Translations under genes and position numbers: made by a program
Source: Acanthococcus lagerstroemiae
Lineage: Eukaryota; Arthropoda; Insecta; Hemiptera; Eriococcidae
DNA length: 64,000 nt
NCBI GenBank assembly: GCA_031841125.1
Contig: CM063114.1
Span: forward strand, 4,960,001-5,024,000
Direction: 5' to 3'
The notes under the pieces: model-generated
The model's database searches: none
Told to the model about the DNA's origin: nothing
The model's input: only the letters and a program-made list of their open reading frames with translations
In this document: positions 23,701 through 34,794 of the stretch, piece after piece
Numbering within the stretch: the stretch's first letter is position 1
Layout of the letters: every line of letters begins with the position of its first letter

Positions 23701-26700
23701 AATGAAAAATTGATTGAAACATCAAAATTGTATTTTTAGTGCTCTTATTTAATAGGTGTATACTGTAAAACATTAGTTTGAAACGAGGAGCATTGTAAAA
23801 CTGATAACAATCCAGTATGCGGTTACTTTTGTAAATGTCTCTAATTTGTATAGGGCATTTTGAAATTTATGTAATTTATTTTGTTACTAAACTTACGAGT
23901 TGAGAATCCAATCCAATATGATTTGTAAACTCAGATTTGAGTCTTTTTGATGAGATTTTGTGTTTCAATTTAATACGTTCAACCTGAAATCTACACGAGT
24001 TGTGTCAGAAGCGTGTTCAGCATTCTTTTATCGTTTAATCAAAATTACTAGGATAGTGTATTTAGTGGAGGGGGAAAAAACACCTGTCATTAATAATAAT
24101 TCGACTAGATTTCTACCAAACTTCTTTAATGTATGAAAATAATGTTTTGTTATTATGTAGTAGAGCAGATATACGAGATCAGTAGCATTTAGTTGCATGG
24201 AGCAATAATGATTTGCAAGGAGCCTGTATTGGTGCCTTGCAAGACTGCAGATATGAATGTGTGGCCCTGGTGGGAGTGGGTGGAAAACAAATAGATAGCT
24301 CACTGAATTGTTAACTTGTATTGTAAAGTAAAACTAACAGAAAGTACTTGAAATTCTAGTGAGTCTGCATGTATCAATTCACTCATGCTTTTACAATAAA
24401 TGATGATAATTTTTACTAGATTTTAGGTGAAACAGTTTTATGTCTATTGAAAATTACTGGAATTCGGTTGAAATTTACTGTAATGTTGTTGAAAATTACT
24501 GTAATTCTGTTGGAGATTAATGTACTTCTGTTGAAAATTACTGCAATTCTGTTGGAAATTACAGTAATTTTGTTGAAAATTACTGTAATTTTGTGGGAAA
24601 TTACTGTAATTCTGTTGAAAATTTCTGTAAATCTGTTGAAAATTACTGTATTTATCAAAATTTAGGAGCACAAGAAAGAAAAAGGATAGAAGCTTTCAAA
24701 ATGTGATATTGTCGGAGAATGTTGAAAATCAAATGGACAGTAAAGATGAGAAATGAGGACGTATTGAGGCAAATAGGAGGGAAAATAGAAATTTGGAGCA
24801 TGATTGTAAAGAGAAGAGTTTAAATGATAGGTCATAATATTTGACATCCAGGAATATTATTGTTGTTAAAGGGAATAATTACAGGAGAGAACTGAAAAGG
24901 AAGGCAAAGAATGAGGTATGAAGAGCAGATAATGAAAGATACAAGGTGTAAATCTTTTTCTCAGAAATGAATAGATTAGCGCAGGAGAGAAAAGAGTGGA
25001 GAGACACAACCTACTGGTCGAAAGACTGAAGAATATCAACAGCAATCAAAATTACTGTAATTTTATTAAAAATTGATGTAGTTCTATTGAAAGGTAATGT
25101 AATTCCATTGAAAGTTGATGTAATTCTATTAAAAGTCATAATTCTGTAAAATATTGATAGCATTAGTGTAATTTTTACCAAATTTCATGAAAATTTCTAT
25201 AATTAGTGTGATGAGTAAGTGAATTGTCAAACGTTGAGACTTACTAGAATCTCTAGTAATTTGTCCATAATGTTTTGTCCCTAGCTATTTCCTAAAATTC
25301 TGGTCTAGATGAAGTCTCTGGTCTTACCCTAGACTACTTATCGTTAATTTATTTTTGCAATTATGAAAACGTGCTTCAGGACAGTCGGTTTTCAAAAGTA
25401 TTGGAAACTGAGCTAATGTGAAATCTTATCAACGGTTGTTTTTGATAAGATTAACTCAAAATAATGTTGATTTTGATTTTGTAATATCTAGCAATTATGT
25501 TTATTCTTAGAAAAAATAACAGTTCTCAAGTTCTACAAAAATGACCTCTATATTAGATGCAGGATGACAGATTGTACATCTTCGTAGTATGTCTGGAGGA
25601 ATAACACAAATTTACTACAGAACGATCACTATTCGGAATAGAGCATGCAGTGCCAGTGACATCCCTAGAAGAGCTGCACAACTCGTAATACTACGTGTGA
25701 TTTTTTAAAAACTTCTTGGATCTTGGAATAGTATGCATGATATGACGAATATAACTGAAGAAGGATGATGGTACTCAAAATAGTGTGCACGATATTACTT
25801 GCGCTAACTACAACACTATTCAAAATAGTGCAAAGAAAAACGACATAACTCAAAGTATTAACACAACTGGAAGAAGAACAAACATTATTCGAAAACTTAT
25901 GCTCAATTCTACTACCATATTATTATCTATGGAAGTACAGTGCAATGGAAAATAGAGCGGGAAAATTTGTATTGTAAGGGATGTATACTATTTGTTCTGG
26001 TAAAGCATGCTCTCATCTCGAGGCTAAATTGAAACTAGGTATTGTCACATCCAGAGGACACGAACAAAAATTCAGGAATTCAATAGCTCCTGTGAAAAAT
26101 CACAATGTTGGAAAATGATTTCGAAGAGAACCATTGCTATGTACTAACTTGGCCTCCGCCTTTGCAACCTTAACCATCAGGAAAATGATTAGGGTTTTGT
26201 AGATCCAAACTGGTGAAATTTAAATGCGGGTATGCTTGTTACTTTGAGTCTTGCTTGATGGAGACACTGTAAGATCGAGAGTCAGTTTAGGAAACTGACT
26301 GTCAGCTATGGTTAAGGTAGGGGTTACAATTTCATTCGTATTTCTGTTCATATCAGACTCACTGTCAGTTAACATACGCATGCTTATGCAACCTACGTGC
26401 TACTGATCCTGTATATTTGTCACTGTAAACAATATTGAAGCTCTGTGAGATTCTACAACGCAATTTTATGAAATAGTTGAGGTTAATGTGTTGGTAACAG
26501 ACACTGAAGTAAATTGAAGTCGTAAAAATTTCCTCGGTTAGGCTTCAAATGATAAATTTGAAGGTGCGAAGAAATTGAATCACTGAGTTGTAAAATCTAC
26601 TGAAATTATTTCCGAATTCTGATTAAGTACTGACAAAGTTCTGATAACACGAGCTAATTAAGTATACGTAATTCCAGAGTCTGTATCCCTTTGTTATTAA

Positions 26701-29700
26701 ATAATAATAATAATAATATAATAATATTGTATCGATAATGATAATAACCGTTTAATTAATTGTATTCGCGTATCAGCCGTGTGCAAATCGGTCGTGTCTC
26801 ATATTAAAAACAAAAATTCGTTGTAAATGCCTCCTCCGCCATCCTATCCTGAGAAATTTCTGTCCGTCCTTGAAGCCTGCAAACCGTTTCATTTTTTCCG
26901 CATCGACATGTGATATTTTACATATGCGTTACAGTTCTGCAAAATTTGACCGAAATTGACAAACGTTCGATCGGCTCGAATTCCTATGTATTTTGTCCGG
27001 ATGGAATTTTGCAGATCTGCGCGTCAGCGGAGTGAATATTCCTAAAAAAATGTGTCCTATTGTTGCCTCTTGCAGGACGCTGGTGATCAGCTCTCATAAT
27101 CCCACTCACCCAACAGGACTCAGTTGACCTTGATTCGCCCACTTTGGTGAGCTAACTCTTATTATAATAGTATACATTTTGTTTTTGTTTTGTTCAATAC
27201 CAACTATTGTAAAGCGATCGATCGCCGTCGCATCGAGTCTTGATTGGAATTCGTGTATCGACGAGATGATTCGGAGATGCGGACCGGACAGGACCAGCTT
27301 TACCAGAGGATTCATCGTTCATGTCTCTCGCTTGTGTATTATAAATGTTATATTTTATCTCGGTTCCAAAATTGACAAAAATTTAGAAACAATATTCGTA
27401 CACGCCTTCGAGGGATTAACGCTGTGTAATGATGGATGAAAATATACAGAGGATGGTAGTCGAAAGAAAGTACAAACTGAGCATGTATTCGGTTGGCATT
27501 ATCCTTACCACCAAAAATATTGAAATAGACCCGTAGTACGATGTCACTACGTAGCGATTGGACGTGAAATTATGGTTTGTGTTTTTAAAACAAAACGCAA
27601 AATCATTTCCATCAGAAATTTGAAAGAACAAATTTACCTGTAGAGGAAAACCAAAGAATGGAAAATGTGGAATGCTTCTGAAACCACGGAAGAAAGTGCT
27701 CACCAATATTGCATAAATCAGCAAATGAATTCATTTTACTCCTTGACTTTCTAGTCTTGGCAAGTGAAGGAACAAAAAAAAAAAAAGAAAAAGAAAAACC
27801 TTGGACCCGCAGGACTGGGAGAGAAATTGTCAAGGTGCCCAAACTAACATATTGACAGTTGCATGGTTTCTTGTGCCAGTTCTTTAGATGGGCTCGGACT
27901 TCCTCCCTCCTCTCTCGCTCTTATTAAAGATTTTTCCTTTTAGAAACCGCGAGATAACATGAACGAAAACATGTTCCTGGATCAGATTCTTTGTAGAAAT
28001 GGTGTTTTGTATTCTTTTCGTATGTGCTCCAGAAACGTCAAATATGGAGGAGAGGGTCAAAATAACTCTTCCGAGCTCTTACGCTTCAGCACACGCTGTA
28101 TGAAGAGAATAGCAGATTTTATTTTCCCGAGTTTACTCTAAATTCTGGAGCGGTTCTTGCTCCGGAGTCTGATCTACTTGCTGCATGTTAAAGGCTAGGT
28201 AGGGGTTGGAGCCGGAGTCATATTTTGAAAATTCGTAGAGCCAGTGCCATTTCTTCCTCAGCCTCGCCATTCTATTGTAAGCCGAAACTGAGTAGAACAT
28301 TGGTCGATTGTGAAAAGCAGGGGGAAGGGGGTGGATATATAAAGTGTCTGTTGAGATGCCTATTCCTGGTGATACTTAGTACACGAAGTCGGATTGACAA
28401 ATGACAGAAAACGTATTAATATTTCCAAGTTACGCATAATTGTGGTTGAAAGATTTTCTCTAACCTTAGAAAAAGAGGGGGGAGCACTAGCTTCGAAATT
28501 TCAAATGGAAATATATCGTGCAAAGTATCGAAGTAGGGGTTTTCTGATTCGCTGGTTTTCAAGTACCGTAGCAGCGTCGGACCCCGATTTGAGACTCAAA
28601 ATTTGCAAAACTGGGCTAAATTAATTTAATTGCAATAGTTGAGGTGTTTTTTTGCAAATTTTGTAGTTGAATTTAAGATTTGATACCATATTTGAAGATG
28701 AATTTAAAATGATTGATTAATAATTTTTATAATAAAATTGAAAAAAAAATTAAATTTAAAATTTAAAAAAATTAATTAAATTAAATTCTTTTTGTATTAA
28801 GATTATTTAAATAATAAAAATTAAAATAAAAAATTTAATAAAAATTAATATTTAAAAATAAATTTTATTAAATTGTTGAAATATTAAATAATTTATTTTT
28901 AGATTAGAAATTAAATTAAATTAATTATTATATTATTTCATTGATTCCAGGAAGGCCTTCTTCGACACTTAGTTTAACTTTTGAAATCAAACTTTTTTTC
29001 TTCAAAATTTTTGGGCCCAAATCGAGGCCTGATTAAGAATCTGATGCGATATTCGCAATCAGCAACCCAGAAAACCCTTATATCGATACGTTTCTCTATA
29101 CCCTTAAATTTTCACGTTGGTGGCCCTTCGAGCTCCCCTTTTGGAGAAGATGAAATTTCTTTAGCCATAATGATGCGTAGCCTCGAAATTTTAGACGCGT
29201 TTTTTTTAATCGTTAATCCGACTTGGCCTACTGAAAATTCCTGAGAGGGGCGTTTTGAGACACACCCTTGCCTTACAATACAATGTGGATATTGAATGTT
29301 AAGTTTTCATGACCAATAGCCACAACATTTAATTTTTCAAGTGCCCTTGAATGAAATAAATCATTTGAAATTGCACTTGAGTAACCTCCGGAGGTTACTT
29401 AAGTGCAATTTTAAGTGATTTTATCCATTTAAGGGCACTTAAAAATTTAGGTGTTATTTGAAAATACGGCTATAAGAGTGTTCTTGTGTTGTTTTCTTTG
29501 GGGGGGGGGGGTGAGGATCAAAGTATTGATGAATGACCCTGGTGCTTCGAATATCTTGGTTAAAGCATTAACTTCGAAAAATTTGCCCTATCTGCTTGTT
29601 ACCTCCCTCCCCCCTTGTTCTTCTGACTGTTGGTTGTATCATTTAATTATATTTCCATCGTAGAATCGCGCTGTTTACTAGTGTTACTTCGTTTTCGAAT

Positions 29701-29877
29701 GATTATTAATGTTGCTCACGTGTGTTGGTTGTAGCTGGAGAGAACACCGGCGGTGGCGGCTGGAAGTCGTATGGCTCGAATAATCAAGAAAATTCTGGGG
29801 GCGGCAAAGCACCGCCGAGCTCGATGAGTTCGCGTTTCGGAAATCGGCCGAATCCGTATTCACGAAATGCGAAGTAA
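17775..29877 (+). CDS. STAR-family KH-domain RNA-binding protein (Sam68/KHDRBS-like), 6 coding exons
   Basis: STAR proteins bind bipartite U/A-rich RNA motifs as dimers and regulate splicing and RNA export in the nucleus. Exons: 17775-17913, 18740-18870, 19026-19142, 19469-19962, 21506-21558, 29735-29877. All junctions are GT/AG, phases agree, and the 1077 nt encode 358 residues plus TAA. Residues about 15-60 look like the QUA1 dimerisation helix region. The KH domain begins at [20 protein letters not shown], with the GPKG loop at 99-102, followed by [20 protein letters not shown]. The QUA2-like end is [20 protein letters not shown]. Residues about 195-250 are an RGG- and proline-rich linker. 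The tail is rich in Tyr and Gly ([14 protein letters not shown], then [14 protein letters not shown]), as in Sam68, where tyrosines are kinase targets. It ends with [14 protein letters not shown]. Insects have several paralogues of this group (Drosophila qkr58E genes), so I give no symbol. Exons 5 and 6 are short, and intron 5 is 8.2 kb and full of repeats. Confidence 0.93.
19963..20071 (+). other. Open read-through into intron 4 of the KH gene
   Basis: If the donor at 19963 is not used, the frame stays open for 36 more residues to a stop at 20069-20071 ([20 protein letters not shown] and so on). The donor GTATGT is good and the spliced product matches the family, so this is at most an alternative terminal exon. 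Confidence 0.3.
20072..21505 (+). other. KH gene intron 4
   Basis: No transposon end or coding content was recognised. The acceptor is TTCTGTTGTGTAG at 21505. Confidence 0.6.
21559..24446 (+). other. KH gene intron 5, proximal part
   Basis: AT-rich. It contains a GAAA-rich simple repeat at about 23013-23041. Reading frames on both strands show no known domain. Confidence 0.55.
24447..24656. repeat. 21-bp minisatellite, 10 units
   Basis: Ten 21-bp units of the form TTGAAAATTACTGTAATTCTG run exactly from 24447 to 24656 with point differences only. Because 21 is divisible by 3 and the unit lacks stops in several frames, overlapping open frames on both strands here are artefacts. Confidence 0.95.
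24654..25053 (+). mobile_element. 5'-truncated RTE-type LINE 3' end with 9-bp target duplication
   Basis: The insert 24663-25044 (382 bp) is flanked by ATCAAAATT at 24654-24662 and 25045-25053. Translation gives the RTE C-terminus: [20 protein letters not shown], then [31 protein letters not shown] and a stop at 25027-25029, 15 bases before the 3' junction. A very short 3' UTR is usual for RTE elements. Several stops show it is inactive. Confidence 0.85.
25054..25140. repeat. 21-bp minisatellite, continuation
   Basis: Diverged units continue beyond the LINE at 25065, 25086, 25107 and 25128 (ATTGAAAGTTGATGTAATTCT type). Together with 24447-24656 this is one array cut by the insertion. Confidence 0.8.
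25141..28439 (+). other. KH gene intron 5, middle part
   Basis: No known coding sequence. There is a short ATA simple repeat at about 26697-26728 and an A-rich tract near 27773-27797. Nothing else was identified. Confidence 0.5.
28440..29220. repeat. Diverged inverted repeat around a nearly pure A/T core
   Basis: Sequence at about 28500-28620 (TATCGAAGTAGGGGTTTTCT, then CCCCGATTTGAGACTCAAAA) recurs inverted at about 28990-29105 at perhaps two-thirds identity by eye. The core at about 28733-28940 is almost only A and T. Arms may reach 28440 and 29220. It resembles an old transposon with long inverted ends, and its arms resemble the ~125-bp units at 32811-33461. Confidence 0.5.
29328..29451. 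repeat. Large near-perfect palindrome
   Basis: It is centred between 29389 and 29390 at AACCTCC|GGAGGTT. About 60 bases on each side pair with roughly ten mismatches and there is no loop. The transcript of this intron would form a long hairpin. Confidence 0.9.
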
Positions 29878-30993
29878 AGACGTCCGTTTATCGTGGAGTG
29901 ACTCCGTCTGATGTCGAAGAGATGTAATTTTGAACATTTTTAGAAAACTATCACAGTTCTGATTAGTACTACAATCTTCAGTTCTTCTTATACCTGTATT
30001 TTTTATTATTTTTTGTATTATTTTGTTATGTAACGACTCGCGTCTTTGAATGCAAGAAATCAAGGGATACAAGAAAAAAGATATTCGGCTACCTACGCTG
30101 GAATATGGGAGGTAGGCATTGTTAGTTTTTACAACGGGGTTTTGGATCTGCGTATTGATTTGAATATGTTTCGACTTGAATAGTTCAAATCCCTGAAAAG
30201 TTAAGCTTGGTGGCGTGAATATCATTAAAGCATTTCCGAGACTTTTCAGCGATTTGCATTATTTTTGAGAACAAATTTTATTTCCTAATTTACTCATGCT
30301 CTTAACTCGACGTTCCATTTCTCATGTACCTTTTTTATAAAGATTATAAAATTCTGAAATTGTAATAACAGAATTTTTTTTCACGTTTTTCATTCGACGT
30401 TCTTTAGTGATTTGGTTTTAAAATGAAAATCGATAATCCGGAGACAACTCCGATAATTGATAACCTTTACAAAAAAGAAACGAGCGCAAATACGCCCAAC
30501 GATTTAATTGCGAAAAATCAACGGTACCCCCGTTAATAAAATTAAAAATCCAAAAGTAAAAGTATTTGCTCGTTTCCAAAAGTATATAAAAAATTTAAAC
30601 TGGTCTTGTTCGGTGATAAGTCTGTACAAATGATGTATTTTATTAACCTATTAAATATGTAAAAAGGACTTCTTCTTTTAATAATTCCTTCAATATTTCC
30701 GTTTTTATATAAAAAATTTAATGTAATTTGATCCTTAACGTAGTTGCGATAATATATAGTTGATAAAACTAATAATAACTTAGTTTAATTTTGTACGAGA
30801 AGCGTTTTAATACGATTTTCAATCATTATGTTAAAGAAATACTTGATATACGTACCTGCGCTCCTCATTTCAGTCCTACGGTTGGCTTTTGCCATCTTAA
30901 TTGCACAACTTTTGTTTCTTTTCTTTTTTCTTTTTTGGTTCTGCTTCTTTGGTATTGCAACTTATGTACTTAATCCAAATCAGGCCGAATAAA
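29878..30993 (+). other. KH gene 3' UTR (probable)
   Basis: This follows the stop at 29875-29877. AATAAA hexamers occur at 30535-30540 and 30988-30993, the latter in a TG-rich context (GACTGTTCTGATGGTTGGCTG) typical of a cleavage site. The real end is unknown. Confidence 0.5.
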
Positions 30994-31683
30994 GACTGTT
31001 CTGATGGTTGGCTGTAATTTTCATTGAAATAACTGAATGCATTCTCGTAGTGTGTAATTTAATTGGCCCGAAGCATATCTGGAGGAATGTGCTTATTCGT
31101 AGAAACATACTGAAGGAGGAGAGAGCTACAAGGTTTGACAGTTGCCTTCAGGTGGAAAATTTGTGGCCCTCCATTGGGATAGACCAGACGGTTTTGCCTC
31201 GTTTAAATAAAGTTACCTACACCAATAGACGGTCAAAATGACCAAATCTAACCACACCTGACCTGAACTAATCAATGTGGTTCCAATTAAACTAAAACTG
31301 AATGTAATCAATGATGCGCAAATAAAGCGGATCAAATCACAGGCGCCGAACTTTCTTAAGTGGGGGTTCGTCAGTACCCTTGTAGAAACTTTCAAATTTT
31401 AAACATTTCTAGATTTTACACTAATTGGCTGATTTTTTCAGTGGGTGCCTGAGACCCAGACACCCATGGGTTTCGGCGTCCTTGATCAAATTCGACCACA
31501 TCTGAGCAAAAGGGGACAGAGCTCAACAAATATTCATAGTAAATAGAAAGAACAAGAATCGATTCAGCCAAACAGGATCAGAAACCAAAAAAAAAAATTA
31601 CCAGAGACGACCACATGCGGTCAATCTGACCAAGATGCCTAAATCCTGACCGAATGCTGAAAAACGTAGTAGATTTTCTTGTG
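30994..31683. other. Unassigned intergenic DNA
   Basis: No coding or repeat structure was recognised. Confidence 0.4.
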
Positions 31684-31760
31684 TGTGGGGGGGGGGGCAA
31701 AAATTCTGAAAGTTTCAACTGACTCAACTCAAAATTCCCGAGTATCAACATTTGGCTAAA
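31684..31760 (-). mobile_element. 3'-end fragment of the Jockey-type LINE also seen at 4533-4885
   Basis: Read on the minus strand, GGGAATTTTGAGTTGAGTCA is followed by GTTGAAA and a C-rich run. This matches the stop codon and 3' tail of the copy ending at 4885. The run of 11 G on + (31687-31697) is the homopolymer part of that tail. Confidence 0.6.
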
Positions 31761-32810
31761 GAAAGACTCTTTTTGATTTCTTGGATTTTTCCAACTTTTG
31801 ATCTATCTGCTAAAAGTTCCTAACTCCGATCGAGGCTTCCGTCTCCCGCTTTATTTTCGTCCCTGACTGAAACAGTAACTTCCCAACTGCTAAGTGAGTA
31901 ATTCTTACAGGGGGTAAGTTGCCCCCCCCCCGTGGTACGTCTCTGCAAATGCCGAAAACTATCGTTAACCATGAGAAAATCTGAATCTAAAGTAATAGAA
32001 ATAACTAACATGACTGAATTTGACTAAAATTCGTCATACGAGACTAAAATCGAACAAATTAGCCCAAAAAGACCAAATTGGATCAAAAGTGTCAAAACTA
32101 ACGAGAAAACGATGAACATGCGTTTGACTTTCTTGTAGAAATTGTAAGCCCACCTTCTGAATAAACTGGTAGTGGAGGGGGAGTAACTAAAATAATGTGA
32201 ACCAAACATTTTTTAAGAAACTCCCAAAAAGGATTAACTTGTTTCAGGGAGGCTAAAGTAAAATTTCTTTTTGATAAGCTAGGATTTGTTGAAAATATTT
32301 CATTGTAGCCCCTGAACAATGTATTAAGAGTTCCACCTCGCACCCCCTGTGATTTTCTTCTGTCTGGAGGAGGGGGGAGGGGTTACTCTGAATAATAAAA
32401 ACTGTTACAGATTTAAAAAAGCTTCAAGTAAAATTTATTTATTCCCCACAGGATTATTTATAAGAATGGCCGAACCTATTATTTTATATCTCCACTACCC
32501 CTCCCCCCGGTAAACGGAAACTTGAAAATGATTATTTTCAAAAAGACACTTAACGCAAGTCATAAGGAAAAAATCAGTTTTTTCGTTTACTTTCTCAGTT
32601 TGCAAAAAGACAAACATGCAAGAGCCCCAGTTTTTACCAGTCACTTTTGTACTCCCATACCTTTCATCTCTTGGAATTTTTTGTCTCATCTCCCCTCTCC
32701 ACCCTCGGGTACCACCAACATGAACTATTTTTTGTGGTTCTAGGATTTTTGTAGCAGTAAAAATGTAGAAACCAAATTTACTCTTCGGATATCATTATGT
32801 ACGGTACTAA
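31761..32810. other. Unassigned intergenic DNA
   Basis: Contains a run of 10 C at 31922-31931. No gene was seen. Confidence 0.4.
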
Positions 32811-33461
32811 AGGTCACTGAACTCGATTCTGACATCACATTTATTCTCACTTAAAAATTGGCGAACTTAGGGGAGGGACAAAGGCTAAAATAAATTCACA
32901 TGCGATGTGTACGTCATATATAGGTCTCTAGGGGCCGCTGGGATTCATTCCTGACAATACTTTTACTCAAAATTAGAGATTGGTGGACCTGGAGATGGAG
33001 TTTTCAAATATGACCCATACTTAGAAATGTGGAATAAGTATCGAGTAGTAGGTTTTCGGCATCACTGGTTTCATTTGTGATCTTACTGTGACTCGATTGA
33101 AAACTGATAGGGCTGGGGAAGGGGCAAAGGTCAAAATGAGTTCAAATACAACATATTAATCGAATATTTGGTCTCCAGGGTCGCTGAATTCATTTTTGTC
33201 AGTAGCTTTGCCCAAACGTGGAATTAGTGAACGTGGAGAATAGGGAGGGAAAGGCGCTCAAATATGAATCTGTTGTAAAATATGGCACAGTATTAAATAG
33301 TAGGTTTTCAGAATCGCTGATTCCATGTTTGACGTAACGTTTACTCTCTATTTGAAATTGGTGAACTTGAGGGAGGGGATGAATGTCAAAATATGACAGG
33401 TAGTTTCTACTTTCTAGTGAGAAGGAATATAATGTCAAAATCGAGTTCAGTGACCCGGAAT
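32811..33461. repeat. Degenerate tandem repeat, 5 units of about 125 bp plus an inverted unit
   Basis: The anchor TCRCTG (CCGCTG in the second unit) occurs at 32814, 32935, 33062, 33181 and 33314, usually followed by a gaattcattt-like run and then AATTGGTGAACTTGAGGGAG-like and CAAATATGA blocks. At 33442-33461 the anchor CTGAACTCG appears inverted. Confidence 0.75.
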
Positions 33462-33699
33462 ATTATACATATGGTTCCTCCAGTTAAAGTTTGACATTGT
33501 ATAACAATCAAAATTTTTGCATTTTATTGCCCTAAGAACCCAATAAGCAGGGGCGTATAAAATATGGTTCAGGAACCCCCCCCCCCCCCCTCCAAAAAAG
33601 AAATCAAAATTGGTAAATTCAGTAAAATTGGCTCTTAATTGCCAAAATTGAATCAGAAATTGACAAAATCCACTTTTTAATTGGTAGCATTTATATTTC
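33462..33699. other. Unassigned spacer with a 15-C homopolymer
   Basis: The C run is at 33576-33590 and is preceded by CAGGGGCGTATAA, which resembles the end of a hAT-type element, but no partner end was found. Confidence 0.4.
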
Positions 33700-34070
33700 T
33701 AGTTGGCAAAAAGTTTTTCCGTCCCCTCCCTCACCGCTCCGTAAAAAGCCTCGGGTTTCTTTCTCTTTTCCACAGTGCTTACAGGAGCTGCTTTTCGCCA
33801 CTATTTTATACCACATATGTTTTGTGACCCCATGACCAGTTAGTAGTCCGACCATGAGCATTGCATGTTTTCTGTCGAGGCCTAGTAGGAACTCGACGTT
33901 CTTACCGGGAGTGTCTTGTATCAATGCTTGGCTGACTTTCATGCCAACTGGCCATCCGCCAGTACATTTTCATCTGCTTGCTTATCCAAACTTTCACCTT
34001 GGATTTTATGGTGCTGTATGCAGGGCCGGCAACTTTCCAAAATCCCATGTATAGCAAAAAAAAAGCCAAT
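33700..34070 (-). mobile_element. Jockey/I-type LINE, C-terminal (RNase H-adjacent) fragment
   Basis: The minus strand encodes KVWISKQMKMYWRMASWHES and, after a frame change, DRKHAMLMVGLLTGHGVTKH followed by CKHCGKEKET. The LLTGH block plus a CxxC zinc-finger start is characteristic of the end of these polyproteins after RNase H. Frameshifted and truncated. Confidence 0.8.
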
Positions 34071-34129
34071 TTTACACCATAACGTTTTATTATTGTACCA
34101 TTACTCTTTTCTAATTTTACTCTCAACCC

Positions 34130-34300
34130 GAGCCCTGGAATCCGCCCTTTCCATCGGGGAGGCTTTTAGGGCTGTCTTCGCCCTTTTCTCATCTTGCCGA
34201 AAAACCGACCTAGGTCGAAATGTAGCCAGTTGCTACGTGGATCGCCGAATTCCGAGACCAGCGCGCTATCCACTCGGCCAACCAGAGCCCGGGGTATGGC
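34130..34300 (-). mobile_element. tRNA-derived SINE-like unit (candidate)
   Basis: On the minus strand TGGCCGAGTGG at 34280-34270 fits a tRNA A box and is followed by ATAGCGCGCTGGTCTCGGAA, as in tRNA genes. A weak B box (ATTTCGACCT) is at 34221-34212, 59 nt further on. The cloverleaf is not complete, so it is not a functional tRNA gene. Confidence 0.5.
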
Positions 34301-34443
34301 AGTGCGAAAAGGGGTAAAATCTTAAAGCGCGAAAATTGAGATTTGAAATTATTTAAGAAGGATTCATTTGAAAAACAACCATAGCCAGTCCTGAAATTTC
34401 GACTTTGCCGACAGATAGTGCTATAAATTCTCTTAAGCTAGGT

Positions 34444-34794
34444 CAGGGTGTCTACAGAAATCCAAAAGTAAAAATAAAGTATACAGGACTGAAGCCGGCA
34501 TGTTTTCCATCTTTTCCCCAAGTGTGTAAATCTTTTTTTTTTTTTTTCTTTTTTTTTTTCCAATTGTTTATCCCCTTCTTATTCACTGTGTTGGATAATT
34601 AGTATCATTATTGAAAATTCTAATCTTTTACAATGAATGTTGATTTTTGAGGGGTATGGTTTTAAAAATTTGTATTAACAAAAATAAAGGACTTTTCAAT
34701 TTTTTTTTTTTAAATGTCAGCACTTTTCGGGACTTTTAGGACCTACTTTCAAAATTCAGGACTTGAAGGACTTTTCAGCGCCTGTAGACACCCT
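34444..34794. mobile_element. hAT-like MITE with CAGGGTGTCTACAG ends
   Basis: The left end CAGGGTGTCTACAG at 34444 and its inverse CTGTAGACACCCT ending at 34794 bound 351 bp rich in GGACTTTT-like words. Elements with such ends are common in arthropods. No clear 8-bp duplication is visible. Confidence 0.7.

Noticed and set aside
24416..24671. Three overlapping 72-80 codon frames with repetitive Ile/Asn/Phe content
   Set aside because: They are the 21-bp minisatellite read in different frames; unit length divisible by three keeps all of them open.
34260..34290. Functional tRNA gene on the minus strand
   Set aside because: The A box is good but the B box is poor and the spacing too long; no acceptor stem forms. 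Treated as a SINE-like relic.
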